In this document: positions 10,438-20,926 of the stretch, in pieces
How positions within the stretch are numbered: position 1 is the stretch's first letter
Layout of the letters: each line of letters begins with the position of its first letter
DNA from: Azolla caroliniana
Lineage: Eukaryota; Polypodiophyta
Reading direction: 5' to 3'
DNA length: 64,000 bases
Assembly: GCA_043228905.1 (NCBI GenBank)
Contig: JBHGNT010000016.1
Location: 4,712,001 to 4,776,000 of the forward strand
Program-made: the position numbers and the translations under genes
The notes under the pieces: model-generated
What the model saw: the letters and a program-made list of their open reading frames with translations, nothing else
Told to the model about the DNA's origin: nothing
The model's database searches: none

Positions 10438-12498
10438 GTGTTCGGGTGTCTCGCCTGTGTGCATGTTGCAAAGGACAAGAGAGCAAAGCTGGATCCGAAG
10501 TCCAGGGCATCCATATTCCTTGGATACGGCGATGATGAGTTCGGTTACCAGGTGTGGGATCTGATCGACAAGAAGGTGTTCCGGAGTCGGGACATAGTCT
10601 TCATGGAAGACATGACCATTGCCGACTGGGAGTCGGAGAAGAAGTTAATGAACTCCGGATCATCCAATGAAAACCGGCTTGAGGACACAAGGACTTACCC
10701 GGTTGAAAACTGGATGTTAGCCGGTAACCAGATGACACTCGACGAACCGGCCGGATTCGGACAAGAAACCGAACCAACCGAAGAAGAAGAAGAAGACACC
10801 AAAACCAGACAAGATCCCGAATCGGATTCGCATGAGGAACAAACGAAGGAACCGGTAGTCAAAAACCAAGGACGGAGATATCCTCTCCGAGAGAGAAGAG
10901 CTCCCCGGAGATTTTTGGATGTAGAGCATGTGTTGCTAACCAATGAGGGGGAGCCGGAAAGCTTCGAAGAAGCAAAGAGAGACACCCACAGCCGCAAGTG
11001 GTTGAGTGCCATGCAGGATGAGATGGATTCCCTACATGAGAATCACACATATGAACTGACGGAATTGCCGAAAGGAAAGAGGTCACTGAGGAACAAGTGG
11101 GTGTACAAGCTGAAATCGGAAGATGCCGGAAACCCACCGAGATACAAAGCACGGATCGTGGTGAAGGGGTTCCAGCAGAAGAAAGGAGTGGACTTCGATG
11201 AGATCTTTGCCCCGGTAGTAAAGATGACATCCATCCGGACGGTATTGGGCATAACGGCAAGCATGGACCTCGAGGTAGAGCAACTGGACATCAAGACGGA
11301 ATTCCTACATGGTGACCTTGAAGAAGAGATTCACATGCATCAACCGGAAGGATTTGAGAAGAAAGGGAAGGAGTACCTGGTGTGCCGGCTGAAGAAGAGC
11401 TTATACGGACTAAAGCAAGCTCCCCAACAATGGTACCGAGAGTTAGAATCCTTCATGACTGCGTGTTTGTGAAGAAATTTGACGGAGGAGATTTTCTGAT
11501 ACTCCTCCTATATGTGGATGAAATGTTGATTATCGGACGAGACCAAGGCAAGATTCGGATGCTGAAGAAGGCTCTGAACTAGACCTTCTCAATGAAAGAC
11601 TTGGGTCCTGCAAGACAGATATTGGGAATGCACATCATCCAAGATCGGTCGAAGAAGTTGTTGTGGTTATCACATGAGAAGTACGTGACAAAGGTGCTTC
11701 ATCAGTTCAACATGTCGGAGGCGAAATCGGTCGGATCGACACTTTCGGCAAATTGCAAGCTATCCAGAAAACAAAGCCTGAGGACAAAGGTGGAGAAGAC
11801 GGATATGATGAAGATACCATATGCCTCTGCCATCGGAAGCTTGATGTACGCGATGGTATGGACCCATCGGATATCGGATATGCAGTCGGAGTGGTGAGCC
11901 GGTTCATGAGCAATCCCGGAAAAGAACAGTGGAATGCGTTCAAGTGGATACTCCGGTATCTGAAAGGCACCGTGAGTATGTGTCTCTTGTTCGGCTCCGG
12001 TGATCCCAAACTTGATGGATTCACGGATTCGGTTATGTCATCTAATGCGGATACCAGCAGGTCTACTTCAGGATACGTCATGACTTATGCAGGGGGAGCT
12101 ATTTCGTGGTAGTCGAGGCTGCAGAAGACGGTTGCGCTGTCAACCACAGAGGCAGAGTACATGGCAGTTGTGGAAGCCGGCAAGGAGATAATCTAGATGA
12201 AGGACTTCATCGGAAAGCTAGGGATCCAACATGAGGAATATCGGCTCTACTACAATAGTCAAAGTGTCGTTCACCTTGCAAAGAACACAGCCTACCATTC
12301 CCAGACGAAACGTATCCAGCAGAGGTACCACTGGATCCAAGAGAGAGTAGAAGATCAAGAGTTCGTGTTGACGAAGATCCACATGGAGGGGAACGGGTCG
12401 AATATGTTGACCAAGGTGTTGACAACCAACAAGCTGGACGCATGCCGAAAGCAGATCAGGTTGGCGAGGCATCCCATGCCAGAGCGAAGGGGGAGATT
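10438..12498 (+). pseudogene. Copia F reverse transcriptase and RNase H (decayed)
   Basis: The RT reads KWVYKLKSEDAG, RYKARIVVKGF, QLDIKTEFLHGDLEEE and SLYGLKQAPQQWY. After a frameshift near 11460 the catalytic box appears as LLLYVDEMLIIG, so YVDD has become YVDE. RNase H follows with STTEAEY-like and TKRIQQRYHWI motifs, broken by stops at 11580, 12110 and 12195. A purine tract GCGAAGGGGGAGAT sits at 12485-12498 directly before the 3' LTR. Confidence 0.82.
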
Positions 12499-13003
12499 GT
12501 TGGGAAATCGGTCCCTCCGGATGGGATCCGGTTATGAATGAAGAGGGCCCGGTGAGAACCGGAAGAGGAGACATATTTGTAAATATGTTTTGGGTAAGCC
12601 TATTGAGGCTATGTTTGTAAATAGCCCTAAGTTCGTATAAGTATAAATGTGACTTAGGGCAATCACTTTAGGGTGTGGTTGATATAATTGTTGTATAGAG
12701 ATAGACAGAGATAGAGAGTGTGAGATATAGAGCGATATTCTGTTGTAACCGCCGCTCGGCAAAGAAACAGAGCTTGAGATCGTTGCCTCCGAGTCTCAGA
12801 CTATACCTTTCTCATATAGTGATAGTTCAAAGTCTATGGGCTCCCATGGTTTTCCACATAAACATCATGTGTACCCTCTATTGTTCGTGTGTGTGTGTGT
12901 GTGTACGAGTATTCATCTCTATTCCCATTTTTGTGTTTGATCCTTAACCGAAGTGATCTAAGACTTGGTTGTGACCGAGGATTATTCCGCGCTATTCTTC
13001 TCA
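12499..13003 (+). repeat. Copia F 3' LTR
   Basis: 505-bp partner of the LTR at 2800-3356, with the same TGTTGGG start and TTCTCA end and followed by the target duplication GTAAT. It lacks the duplicated GAACCGGAAGAG unit of the 5' copy. A (GT)n run lies at about 12887-12904. Confidence 0.92.
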
Positions 13004-13008
13004 GTAAT

Positions 13009-13331
13009 TACGATAAGAGAGAGAGAGAGGGATGGGGGGGGGGGGGAGGGAGAGAATGAGATACAAGAATAGCTAGAAGGCATAAGACTAGCGTTGGACC
13101 GAATTGGTTCTTAATAATGCCATGTGCCTCTATTTATAGTACTGTCAGGGGTACTCTTTAAGTTTCTAGAATGTTCTACTAGAGTAATTTGGATTATACA
13201 TGAATTTCCCACAGTGAAATAATAAATGAAAATAATATCTTTTATATTACAAGGCATGGTTTAATGGTAAGGGTTTAACCCTCTTAACACAAGGTCATGG
13301 GTTCAATTCCATTTGGAGCCATATCATGACA
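13009..13331 (-). repeat. Chromovirus D 3' LTR, proximal half
   Basis: On the minus strand the LTR starts TGTCATGATATGG after the purine tract GGGGGATAG (13340-13332). It then carries an antisense tRNA-like segment: on the plus strand GGTTTAATGGTAAGGG (A-box-like) and GGGTTCAATTCC (B-box-like), 13259-13311. Further along are a heat-shock element cluster, a TATA box (CTATAAATAG, 13139-13130) and a C-rich/TC tract with a run of about 14 C (minus strand). The LTR continues at 2799-2640 beyond copia F. Confidence 0.75.
13164..13176 (-). promoter_or_regulatory. Heat-shock element in chromovirus D LTR
   Basis: TTCTAGAATGTTC is three perfect alternating TTC/GAA units at 5-bp spacing (TTC-ta-GAA-tg-TTC), the canonical HSF trimer site. 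It lies on the upstream side of the TATA box at 13130-13138 in LTR orientation. Flanking units are imperfect. Confidence 0.6.
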
Positions 13332-13389
13332 CTATCCCCCCATTTAAACGACGAGTGTTACGAGTCTTCTTTGATTGGAGGCCTGGTTT

Positions 13390-13518
13390 GTCTGGATATT
13401 GACGATGGAAAGTCTTCAAGAAGAGCTTGAGCATTCACCAAATTCGTCATTGGTTCCCAAGTATGCTCGCTTGGACTATATCCTAGCCAATCAACTAAAT
13501 ATAGAGCTTGTTGCAAAC
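13390..13518 (-). pseudogene. Chromodomain of chromovirus D integrase
   Basis: Minus-strand reading gives SLQQALYLVDWLGYSPSEH followed by TWEPMTNLVNAQALLEDF. This is the C-terminal chromodomain typical of chromovirus integrases (pattern YLVxWxGY...TWEP..NL.NA). Chromodomains bind modified histone tails and steer insertion. The domain is cut at 13518 by copia C; the roughly 60 residues that should join it to the integrase segment at 15984 are gone. Confidence 0.75.
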
Positions 13519-13954
13519 TGTTGAGATATCAAGCTCAACTTAGTTTAGTTAGTTAGTCAACACACGTAACTTAGTAGTTACCTAGATAGAATCTAGTTAG
13601 TGTGTGGACCTTAAAGCCTTTTGTACTTGAGTGGGATACAAGTGGGATACATTGTAGATCCTCCACTCACATGTTCATTTAATATAGGACTTACACAGTT
13701 GTACCTATATTCTACTCACACATGTGCACCTTTGTACATGAGATGTATATATACCTCATTGTGGGTATTTTTGTATTTGATCATTCTTTTTAATATAGTT
13801 GATCATCGCCCATCTTGTCTCGTTGTTTATAGTACTAACTTCCTCTCTCTCTTCCTCTCACACACACACACACACATATAACTTAATCTTCTGTTTAGCT
13901 TAATCACATAATTAGGTACTAATGAACTCGTAGTTAATTGCCTAATTCTTAACA
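13519..13954 (+). repeat. Copia C 5' LTR
   Basis: 436 bp, from TGTTGAGATATCAAGCTC to CCTAATTCTTAACA, followed at once by the PBS TGGTATCAAAGC. A TATA-like GTATATATACC lies near 13745 and a (CA)n tract at about 13860-13876. The first 21 bases match an inverted 22-bp fragment inside RPL13 intron 3 (57930-57951). Confidence 0.85.
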
Positions 13955-14122
13955 TGGTATCAAAGCATGTGGTTTAGAAAATCCAGTAAGCCCACCCGAC
14001 TCCGTGATTGTGTGTTCAAGACGCTGGCGACAAAATCCGGTTATCAGCTACCGTAGTGCCGCTACGTAGTACGTGTACATGACCGAAGGAAGAAAAACGA
14101 AAAAGGAAGACACTACATCAAC

Positions 14123-15079
14123 ATGAACACACAAATGGGTAGCTCGCTTCCTAGTGAAAAGCTAGACCGGAGCAATTATTCATCTTGGGAGTACAAGATG
14201 AACCAATACCTTGTCGGCCAAGGGTATTGGAGCTACATCACCGGTGCACTCGAAAACAAACCCGACATCACAAACACAAACTACCCAACATGGGAGCAAG
14301 GAGAAAGACGTGTAATGTATTGCTTGGCAACATGTGTCCACGACCACATGATTAGCCACATTCGAGATGCCAAGACGCCTAAAGAGGCGTGGGAGAACTT
14401 AAAGAAATTTTTCGCCGCCAACACGACTGCCCGAAAGCTTCAACTCTGACAAGAGTTGAACAACATTAGGCAAAAAGATATGTTTGTGTCGGACTACACC
14501 GCCAAAATCAAGAGCATTTGCGACTTGCTTGGCTCCATCAACATAAATGTCGACAAAGACGAGATGGTTCAAGTATGCTTGGGTGGCCTCGCACAACGAT
14601 TTGACTCGTTGAGAACGGAAATCTTGGCGAGAGAAAACCCTCCTTCGTTCTTCGACATCCAATGTTATTGGTCGAAGAGAACCATGTCTGAACCAAGACC
14701 AAGATGTCGAAAGGACATATGTTCTTCTCGAATTCGGATGGTGGCCGAGGACGAGGTCGAGGCAGTAGAAGAGGTCGATTTGACCCATCACACGAAGGGA
14801 ACTCAAACCTTTGACAACAAGACGGAAGCCATCGACGAACCTTCGGAAGAAGGGGGAGCTTCCATGCCGAACAAGGTCGGCAAACGTGGCCCACTCACTA
14901 CTTGCAACTATTGCGGCAAAATCGGCCACTGCAAAGAGGAGTGCCGAAAAAAGATAAGTAAGTTGGCTTCGACAAGCCGACAACTCACAAATTATGCCAC
15001 TAACTCCGAATACAACAACTATGGTGGGCTATTCGTAATGAGACATAGAGCGAACTCTATGTCGGTCTCCGACTCATAA
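14123..15079 (+). pseudogene. Copia C gag (one internal stop)
   Basis: Starts MNTQMGSSLPSEKLDRSNY. The gag domain (SWEYKMNQYLVGQGYWSY, RVMYCLATCVHDHM, VQVCLGGLAQRFDSL) is clearly related to gag of A, G and I. One in-frame TGA at about 14447 sits between ARKLQL and QELNNIRQKD. The zinc knuckle is CNYCGKIGHCKEEC. The frame ends at a TAA after the knuckle, just before the protease. Confidence 0.82.
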
Positions 15080-15099
15080 GCACCTCCAACTCGGAAGAC

Positions 15100-15983
15100 A
15101 TGTGGTTCGTCGATTCCGGTGCCTCACATCTTATGACGTCACACCAAGGGTGGTTTCGTGATTTACAAACGCCGGATCGATCTGGCTTCATAGAGACGGG
15201 AGACGACACCAACATCCCATTTGACACATCGGCAATGTACCATTCGGGAAAGAAGGCGAGCAAACTTGCATCAAGAATGTCTTGTACGTACCCACAATAA
15301 CAAAGAATTTGGTCTCGGTAGGCCAAATCGTGGAGCAAGGCATGCAAGTCCGCTTCAACAACGAAGGTTGTTTCATCGAGAAAGATGGTCGACTCATAGC
15401 AAAGGGACGGAGAGACGGTCGCATGTTCCTTGATTCGAACGAGGTGAAATCGGCCATGTATGCCAAAGGTCTCAAAACCGAGACGAGCATCGAGTTGTGG
15501 CACAAGAGAATCAGCCACATCAATCTCCAATGGCTCCGAGCTATGCAAACAAAGGTAGTCGTCATCGGACTTCCGACATTCGAATCGAAAAGAGTCGATG
15601 AGTGTGCGAAGCATGTCAATTCGGCAAACAACATCGACTCCCATTCCCAAAGGAGAGCTACACAAGCATATGCCTCCTCAACGTCATACACTCGGATGTA
15701 TGGGGATGGTCCCAAACGCCGACTATCAACGGATGTTGATACTACGTCACCTTCATCAACGACAACTCATGCTACACGTCGATCTTCCCAATGAAGAAGA
15801 AGAGCGAAGTGTTCTCCCACTTCCAAAAGCTCAAGGGGCAAGTCGAAAAAGAAACAGGTCGGTACATTCAATGCCTACAATCAAATGTAGGCAAGGAGTA
15901 CTTCTCCGATGAATTCATCTCCTACCTCCAATGTGAAGGCATTCGGAGAGAATTCTCGTGCCGACACACACCCCAACTCCATT
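15100..15983 (+). pseudogene. Copia C protease and partial integrase
   Basis: The protease reads MWFVDSGASHLMTSH with an intact D-S-G. The frame shifts near 15285 to VPTITKNLVSVGQIVEQG, then the GAG-pre-integrase block with LWHKRISHIN and a damaged CxxC. The integrase core continues in other frames as KKKSEVFSHFQKLKG and QSNVGKEYFSDEF, where the usual SDGG is SNVG (second catalytic Asp lost). It ends in RHTPQ. Everything downstream is missing. Confidence 0.78.
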
Positions 15984-16515
15984 GATAATCCAGTTTGTCA
16001 CACGGTCGAATAGTCTTGATGTGTCGTCGTAATAGCCATACTCGATCTCCAATATCAAAAGAGAATGGAAGCCGATGACGATCCGCATAGTCCTTCTATG
16101 TTTGTTGGGCATGATGTAGATGGATAGATAGTTCTGCCTAAATTTGTCGTAGCTGCTCCAAATGATCCTCTACACTAGGATTTGTGGGTAACTCAAGAGT
16201 TTCTAACACATGCTGGCAAGGATGATAGCCGGTATAAGCGTAGAATGGTGTAACCCTAGTAGAGGAGTCAAATTCAGCAAATTGTAGAATATCTACCCAA
16301 TAATCTTGTTGATAGCTTAGGAAACATCAAAGATATTATTCCATCGTTTGATTGGTGCGTTCTGCTTGTCCATCTGTTTGGGGATGATAGCCAGAGGAGA
16401 GATTGCAAGTGACCTTGAGCATTTTGAAGGATGATGTCTAGACATCTTCACTCTGCAACATGTATCACATGTCCGAACATAGTCTTCGACAAATTTTCGC
16501 ATATGGGGCCACCAA
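15984..16515 (-). pseudogene. Chromovirus D integrase fragment
   Basis: Minus-strand reading starts with FWWPHMRKFVEDYVRTCD and CCRVK, the zinc-binding C-x2-C region. An internal deletion then joins HHP to SKMLKVTCNLSSGYHPQTDG (frameshifted). Next come QQDYWVDILQFAEF, TPFYAYTGYHPCQH and the conserved 3' block FDIGDRVWLLRRHIKT, RPCDKLDYQ. The same LLR..I.T.R.C.KLDY block is in element E on the other strand near 17735-17820, so D and E are relatives. Confidence 0.75.
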
Positions 16516-16529
16516 AATTATCATTTTAT

Positions 16530-18133
16530 TAGTTAACTTTCTTAGCCAACTATGACTTTGAAATTGTCTTTTGACCAACGGCCAAAACATGAAGGTTGAT
16601 GCTCTTTCACGGCGCTCAAATTTTGAGTTGCACACAAGGGATGATGCCTATGCTCAACAATCCCAATGTTTGTTAAAACCAAATCAATTCTAGCTCTTCG
16701 CAACATGCATGCAACATGGCGACTCTTTACTTGAGGAGATAGCCAATGCACTTCCCACTGACAAATTCACCAATGCAATTAAGGTCTTACTGATCCATCT
16801 AAACCAAAAAACAAGGAAGACCTTGATCGCTTCAGATTTGATGGGGACTGCTTTACCGAGACCATCTCTTATATGTTTCGGAAAGCCGGTCTCGAACTCG
16901 AGTTCTCCAAAAGTGTCATGACGACCCATTGGTTGGCCATTTTGGAGTTACAAAGACAATGGAATTAATCTCGCGATGATATTGGTGGCCTCAACCGTGG
17001 AAGTTCTTTAAGGAATTCATCAACACATGCGATACTTGTGCTCGATCCAAAGTTGTCCACCACAGGCCATACGGTTTGCTCCAACCACTTCCTATTCCCA
17101 ACCGGCCTTCGGCATCTATTTCCATGGATTTCATCATTGACTTGCCTCTAGTCCATGGATATGACGCATTGCTTGTCATGGTAGATCGGTTCACAAAAAT
17201 GGCTCATTTTGCCCCCTGTGCAAAGACTATTTCAGTAGAAGCAACAACCGATCTATTTTTAAAGAATGTGGTGCGGCTTCATGGGGTATTGGACGATGTC
17301 AACTCAGATCGTGAACCCCAATTTGTCTCTCTTTTTTTACGACAACTCCTTCAGACACTAGGCACAATAGTGAATATGTCAGTCTCGTCTTATCATCCTC
17401 AAACCGATGGGCAAACTGAGCGGGTGAACCAAATTCTTGAGCAATACCTTTGATGCTCACTTAGCTACCAGCAAGATGATTGGATTGAACTCCCACCCCT
17501 AGCAGAGTTCACATATAATAATACGCTAGATGGTTCAATTGGGGTCACCCCATTTTTCGCCAACTATGGTTTCCATCCTCACTTCAATATCTCCATCCTT
17601 GGTAACTCTGTCAACCCTGCAACAGAAGCACATGCTCGTATTTTAGTAGACATTTGTCAAGACCTCTCCCTCGAGCTCATCCTTGCAAGGGACCATTACA
17701 AAGCGCACATTGATACATCGCTCAACCACACCCACCTTTGCAGTTGGTGATCAAGCCTAGCTCTTACGTCACCATGTTGACACTACTCGATCTTGCGGAA
17801 AGTTGGACTACAAGAAGTAGGGCCCTTTCCGCATCATTGAGCATATCATCCCCATCACTTTTCGGTCATCATCCATCCATTATTCCTGGAAGACACTCTC
17901 CACCTCCACCTCCAATTGAGCTTTCCACAGGTGAGGAGTATGAGGTTGACAAGATTCTAGACTCTCATTGGCATCAACGACAACTTCAATACCTGATCCT
18001 ATGGAAAGGGTATCCCATTTCCAAGGCAACTTGGGAACTAGCCCAACACTTGGAGAATGCATCGGATGTTGTTCATGCATTTCATCACCAATATCCACAA
18101 AAATTGGGGAGAGGGCATAAGAGGCGACCTTAG
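16530..18133 (+). pseudogene. Chromovirus E: end of RNase H, integrase and chromodomain (broken)
   Basis: Plus-strand fragment opening with the RNase H end (YDFEIVF, then after a stop KVDALSRRSNFEL). A deletion leads to the integrase: INTCDTCARSKVVHH, MDFIIDLPLVHGYD (first Asp), NSDREPQFVS (second Asp), SSYHPQTDGQTERVNQI (Glu), then NTLDGSIGVTPFFANYGFHP. It ends in a chromodomain: EEYEVDKILDSHW, LQYLILWKGYPISKATWE, NASDVVHAFHHQ, TAG. Several stops and shifts break it (17453, 17748, 17810 region). The 5' half of the element is absent. Confidence 0.8.
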
Positions 18134-18143
18134 CGGGAGGATA

Positions 18144-18462
18144 GTGCATAGACATGACAACAATCATGTCATGATTCGAACTCTTGATTTATTGTATTAT
18201 AATTTATATGTTTTAGCCAACACATCCAATGCATGGTCATGTTACCTTAGATCATTAGTAGATTATCTATTCTACATGCTAGGATATTTTAGAAGCTTCC
18301 AGAACACTCCAGAAGCTTGTGCATGAAAATGAGTCTCTAGATGGAGCTACATTTAGAGCCCACAAACATGTATAAATACAGGGGTTCACCTTGACCCTAG
18401 TCAAGGTGAACAACGCCAGTTACGGAATCCAATATTTTGCTTATCTATCTCTTGCTTCCTTG

Positions 18463-18515
<53 letters not shown>
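18144..18515 (+). repeat. Chromovirus E 3' LTR, proximal part
   Basis: Follows the purine tract GCGGGAGGATAG and starts TGCATAGACATGAC. On the minus strand it has GAGTTCGAATC, a tRNA B-box-like motif, within the first 40 bases. It carries a heat-shock element cluster (18292-18319) and a TATA box TATAAATA (18371-18378), and runs into a (TC)n tract (18464-18515), where the LINE begins. It probably resumes at 35251-35297. Confidence 0.7.
18292..18319 (+). promoter_or_regulatory. Heat-shock element cluster in chromovirus E LTR
   Basis: GAAGCTTCCAGAA (18292-18304) is three perfect units (GAA-gc-TTC-ca-GAA). In the same 5-bp register follow CTC, GAA and TTG, giving six units with two one-base mismatches. 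It lies about 50 bp before the TATA box at 18371. Confidence 0.6.
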
Positions 18516-18516
<1 letters not shown>

Positions 18517-18612
18517 AACGCAAGGTATATTTTGAAGCCTTGAATCAAGTGAAAGGTACATTCTCTCTCCCTCCCTCTTTATCTCTCTCTTCCCGTAGGG
18601 TTTGTCCCTACA

Positions 18613-18855
18613 ATGGCAAACACTCGTAAAGCCGCCGCAAAGTTCGGGGGTCTGATTGATAATGAGCCGAGATCACCAACAAATCTCGACTCCAATGCAA
18701 TGGACAAAATGCTTATGAGTCATTTGATTTCTCTTCAAGAAACCATAAACAAGCAAGGTGAAGAGATTAGGACGTTAATGAAAGAGAATGCTAAGCTCCA
18801 AATTATTGACATTGAGAATGAAGGTCTTAAGCAAGTGGATCATACTCGAAAATAG
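18613..18855 (+). pseudogene. LINE ORF1-like short reading
   Basis: An 80-codon frame from MANTRKAAAKFGGLIDNE to a TAG, with a central stretch (SLQETINKQGEEIRTLMKE) that looks like a short coiled coil, as in many LINE ORF1 proteins. No zinc knuckle is seen. I recognise no family; it is called from its position between the LINE 5' end and the endonuclease. It could instead be a remnant of a gypsy gag start. Confidence 0.4.
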
Positions 18856-19019
18856 TTGGGTATACCTCAAAGGTATGCAATGCTTTGTGAATGAAGATCG
18901 TACTATCTCACAAAAAAATGCTCATCGTAAAGCATATGAAGAACGATTGAAAAATAAGGTTAAGGATGTGCATGAAGATGGAAATGTAGGCAAATAGGGA
19001 CACATGACCTATGAGACTA

Positions 19020-19867
19020 ACCCATGCCTTCTACAACTATGCTTTTGGAATTGCAATGGATACCCATGGAATGCGGGATTTGGCATATAGGAGTTCACCA
19101 AATATCACTCTTCTTGTTGAAACATGCGAGTATGATAGTCAACGGATTCAAGGTTTAGGAAACTATAATGTACACTCTTTGATATGGAAGAAAAATCCAA
19201 GACAAAGAAGAGGCCAAGGAGGGTTGGCATGTTTGATTAAGAAGGAATAGAGAAATATGTGTCAATCGTAAAAAATGATGAACATAAATGCTACATATGG
19301 CTCAAAATAGAATGTTCACCCAACTATTTGCCCACTTTTGTAGTTGGATGTTACATTCCTCATCAAGATTCTAACTTTTATGCTTGTTTGGATAAAGATC
19401 AACCTTTTGCCAATCTAGAAGATGATATTGCTTATTTCAAATCCAAAGGGGAAGTTATTGTCTTTGGTGAAATGAATGCTCGTACAAGAAGTTTCCAACT
19501 TGATTCACAAGAATCTTTCATGCCACATATCTGAAGGATGCAAGAGGATATGCAAATGTATAGCCACTCTTCTAGCGATGAAAACGATCCGGACCAATTT
19601 GGGAAGTTACTCCTACAAATGTGCAATAGTACCGGATTGCTTATTGTAAATGGTATTTCCTTATGGCCCAACACTAATGGTTTTACATGTAGAAAACACA
19701 ACGAAAATAGTGTGATTGACTATGTGCTACTTTTCGAAGGTATTTTGGACTGTATACATAAATTCTCACTTGGTGAATGGACACCGGAATCCGATCATAT
19801 GCCTTTATGTATTGATCTCAAATGTATGCATAGGTTTGATTGTGAGAAGGCTATTGAAGATAATTAA
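19020..19867 (+). pseudogene. LINE endonuclease domain (broken)
   Basis: An EEP-fold endonuclease that nicks target DNA for target-primed reverse transcription. One frame opens with CFWNCNGYPWNAGFG; after a shift come LLVETCEYDSQRIQG, QRRGQGGLACLIKKE, a stop, then VVGCYIPHQDS, GEMNART where GDFNART is usual, and SVIDYVL and PESDHMPLCID with the conserved Asp and His. At least two stops (19247, 19532) and one shift break it. Confidence 0.75.
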
Positions 19868-20102
19868 CAACCACACTTGAGCATGAACCTTAAGCGAGCG
19901 CCCATGTATTCCAAGATGGTTGAGGATATGTTACAAGTGACAAAGATACAACACGGTGCCACACTAGAATGCAAATGGGGAGCTTTCAAGAAAGTCATTC
20001 TCTCCCATACAAACAAATGTTTTTCGACCAACTGCACATCTTGGAAATGCACCAAGAAACTTAGGAAAAATGGTTTGATAAAGAATGTCGTGAAGCTCAA
20101 AA

Positions 20103-20926
20103 GTGCCTTATGGTTTGGATGTAGTTAAGGATAAAGAGAAATACCGAAAGCATTTGCATGAGTATAAAAGGCTTATTCAAAGAAAGAGAAGAATATGGGA
20201 AGTTACTCAACAATTTATCCAAATGCAAGAGAAAGCACATGCATGTGCTAAATTTTGGGGAAATCTAAAGGGGAAACATGTTGAGAGCTATGGTGACTTA
20301 ACTCTTCACAACTTGTCTATGCATTGTAAGAATTTTCAATGTATAAAGGCTAAAATGCTCAAATGGACGGGAAAGGAAGCACATGTATGGATAAGCGATA
20401 TGTTTAATGATGCTTTGCAACATGGTATGTTGTACGATTGGACTACAAATTGGATCAAACCTTTACATAAAGTTGGAGATGTAAATAATGTAAACAACTA
20501 TCGAACCATCATGTTTGGCTCATTAATGGCAAAACTATTTGGATGTATAATGGAATCAAAGATAAGTGTATGGGTTGTAAAAAATGGTAAGAGAGCTTAT
20601 GGACAAGTACCATTGATCACCTTGTCACCCTTCGAGTATTAATGGAGGAAAGTCACCTTAGAGGTAAAGGTTTATATTGTTGCTTTGTAGACTTCAAGAA
20701 AGCTTTTGATATGGTACCTCGTGAGCATCTTTGGAGGTGAATGGAAGAACTTGAGGTGTCAAGTGAATATATGCTTGCAATTTCCCGAATTTATGAGAAG
20801 GTTATATGTTGTGTGCGTATGAGAGATAAACTTTCATATTTTTTCAAAAGCACTATTAGTGTTAAGCAAGGATGCCCACTCTCACCAACACTATTTGGTC
20901 TATGCATTGATGAATTGGAAGAAATG
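20103..20926 (+). pseudogene. LINE reverse transcriptase, N-terminal half
   Basis: The frame reads NWIKPLHKVGDVNNVNNYRT, IMFGSLMAKLFGCIMESK, then after a shift CCFVDFKKAFDMVPREHLW (the F.D..KAFD catalytic Asp motif) and ISVKQGCPLSPTLFGLCIDE, followed by LEEM, where the solo LTR splits it. A stop (TGA) follows HLWR near 20738. RT sequence continues at 21456 and again at 33950. Confidence 0.82.

Larger units (their letters stand above)
2800..13003 (+). mobile_element. Ty1/copia element F with TSD GTAAT, carrying nested copia G
   Basis: The two LTRs (2800-3356 and 12499-13003) start TGTTGGGAAATCGG and end ATTCTTCTCA. They are flanked by the perfect 5-bp duplication GTAAT (2795-2799, 13004-13008). 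The internal order is gag, protease, integrase, RT, RNase H, as in Ty1/copia. Without the nested G element F is about 5 kb, a normal copia length. The reading frame holds at least nine stops and three catalytic substitutions. Confidence 0.92.
13519..15983 (+). mobile_element. Truncated Ty1/copia element C
   Basis: It has a 5' LTR (13519-13954), a primer-binding site TGGTATCAAAGC (13955-13966), gag, protease and about half of integrase, then stops abruptly at 15983 inside the integrase core. RT, RNase H and the 3' LTR are missing. It lies inside chromovirus D. Because both C and D lack sequence at the right junction, no TSD remains; the simplest reading is insertion followed by a deletion through the right junction. 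Confidence 0.82.
2640..16515 (-). mobile_element. Ty3/gypsy chromovirus D (minus strand), interrupted by copia F and copia C
   Basis: Remnant element read from high to low coordinates: integrase fragment (16515-15984), chromodomain (13518-13390), polypurine tract (13340-13332), then a 3' LTR from 13331 down to 2640 (TG...TGACA) split by copia F. Joined around F, the LTR is about 480 bp. Its two halves are linked by the F target duplication GTAAT at 2795-2799 and 13004-13008. Copia C and a deletion separate the integrase from the chromodomain. No 5' LTR, gag or RT of D is left in this orientation. Confidence 0.75.

Noticed and set aside
13252-13320. Possible tRNA gene
   Set aside because: A- and B-box-like motifs are present, but the arms do not form a full acceptor stem and the stretch is part of an LTR; described as a tRNA-like module instead.
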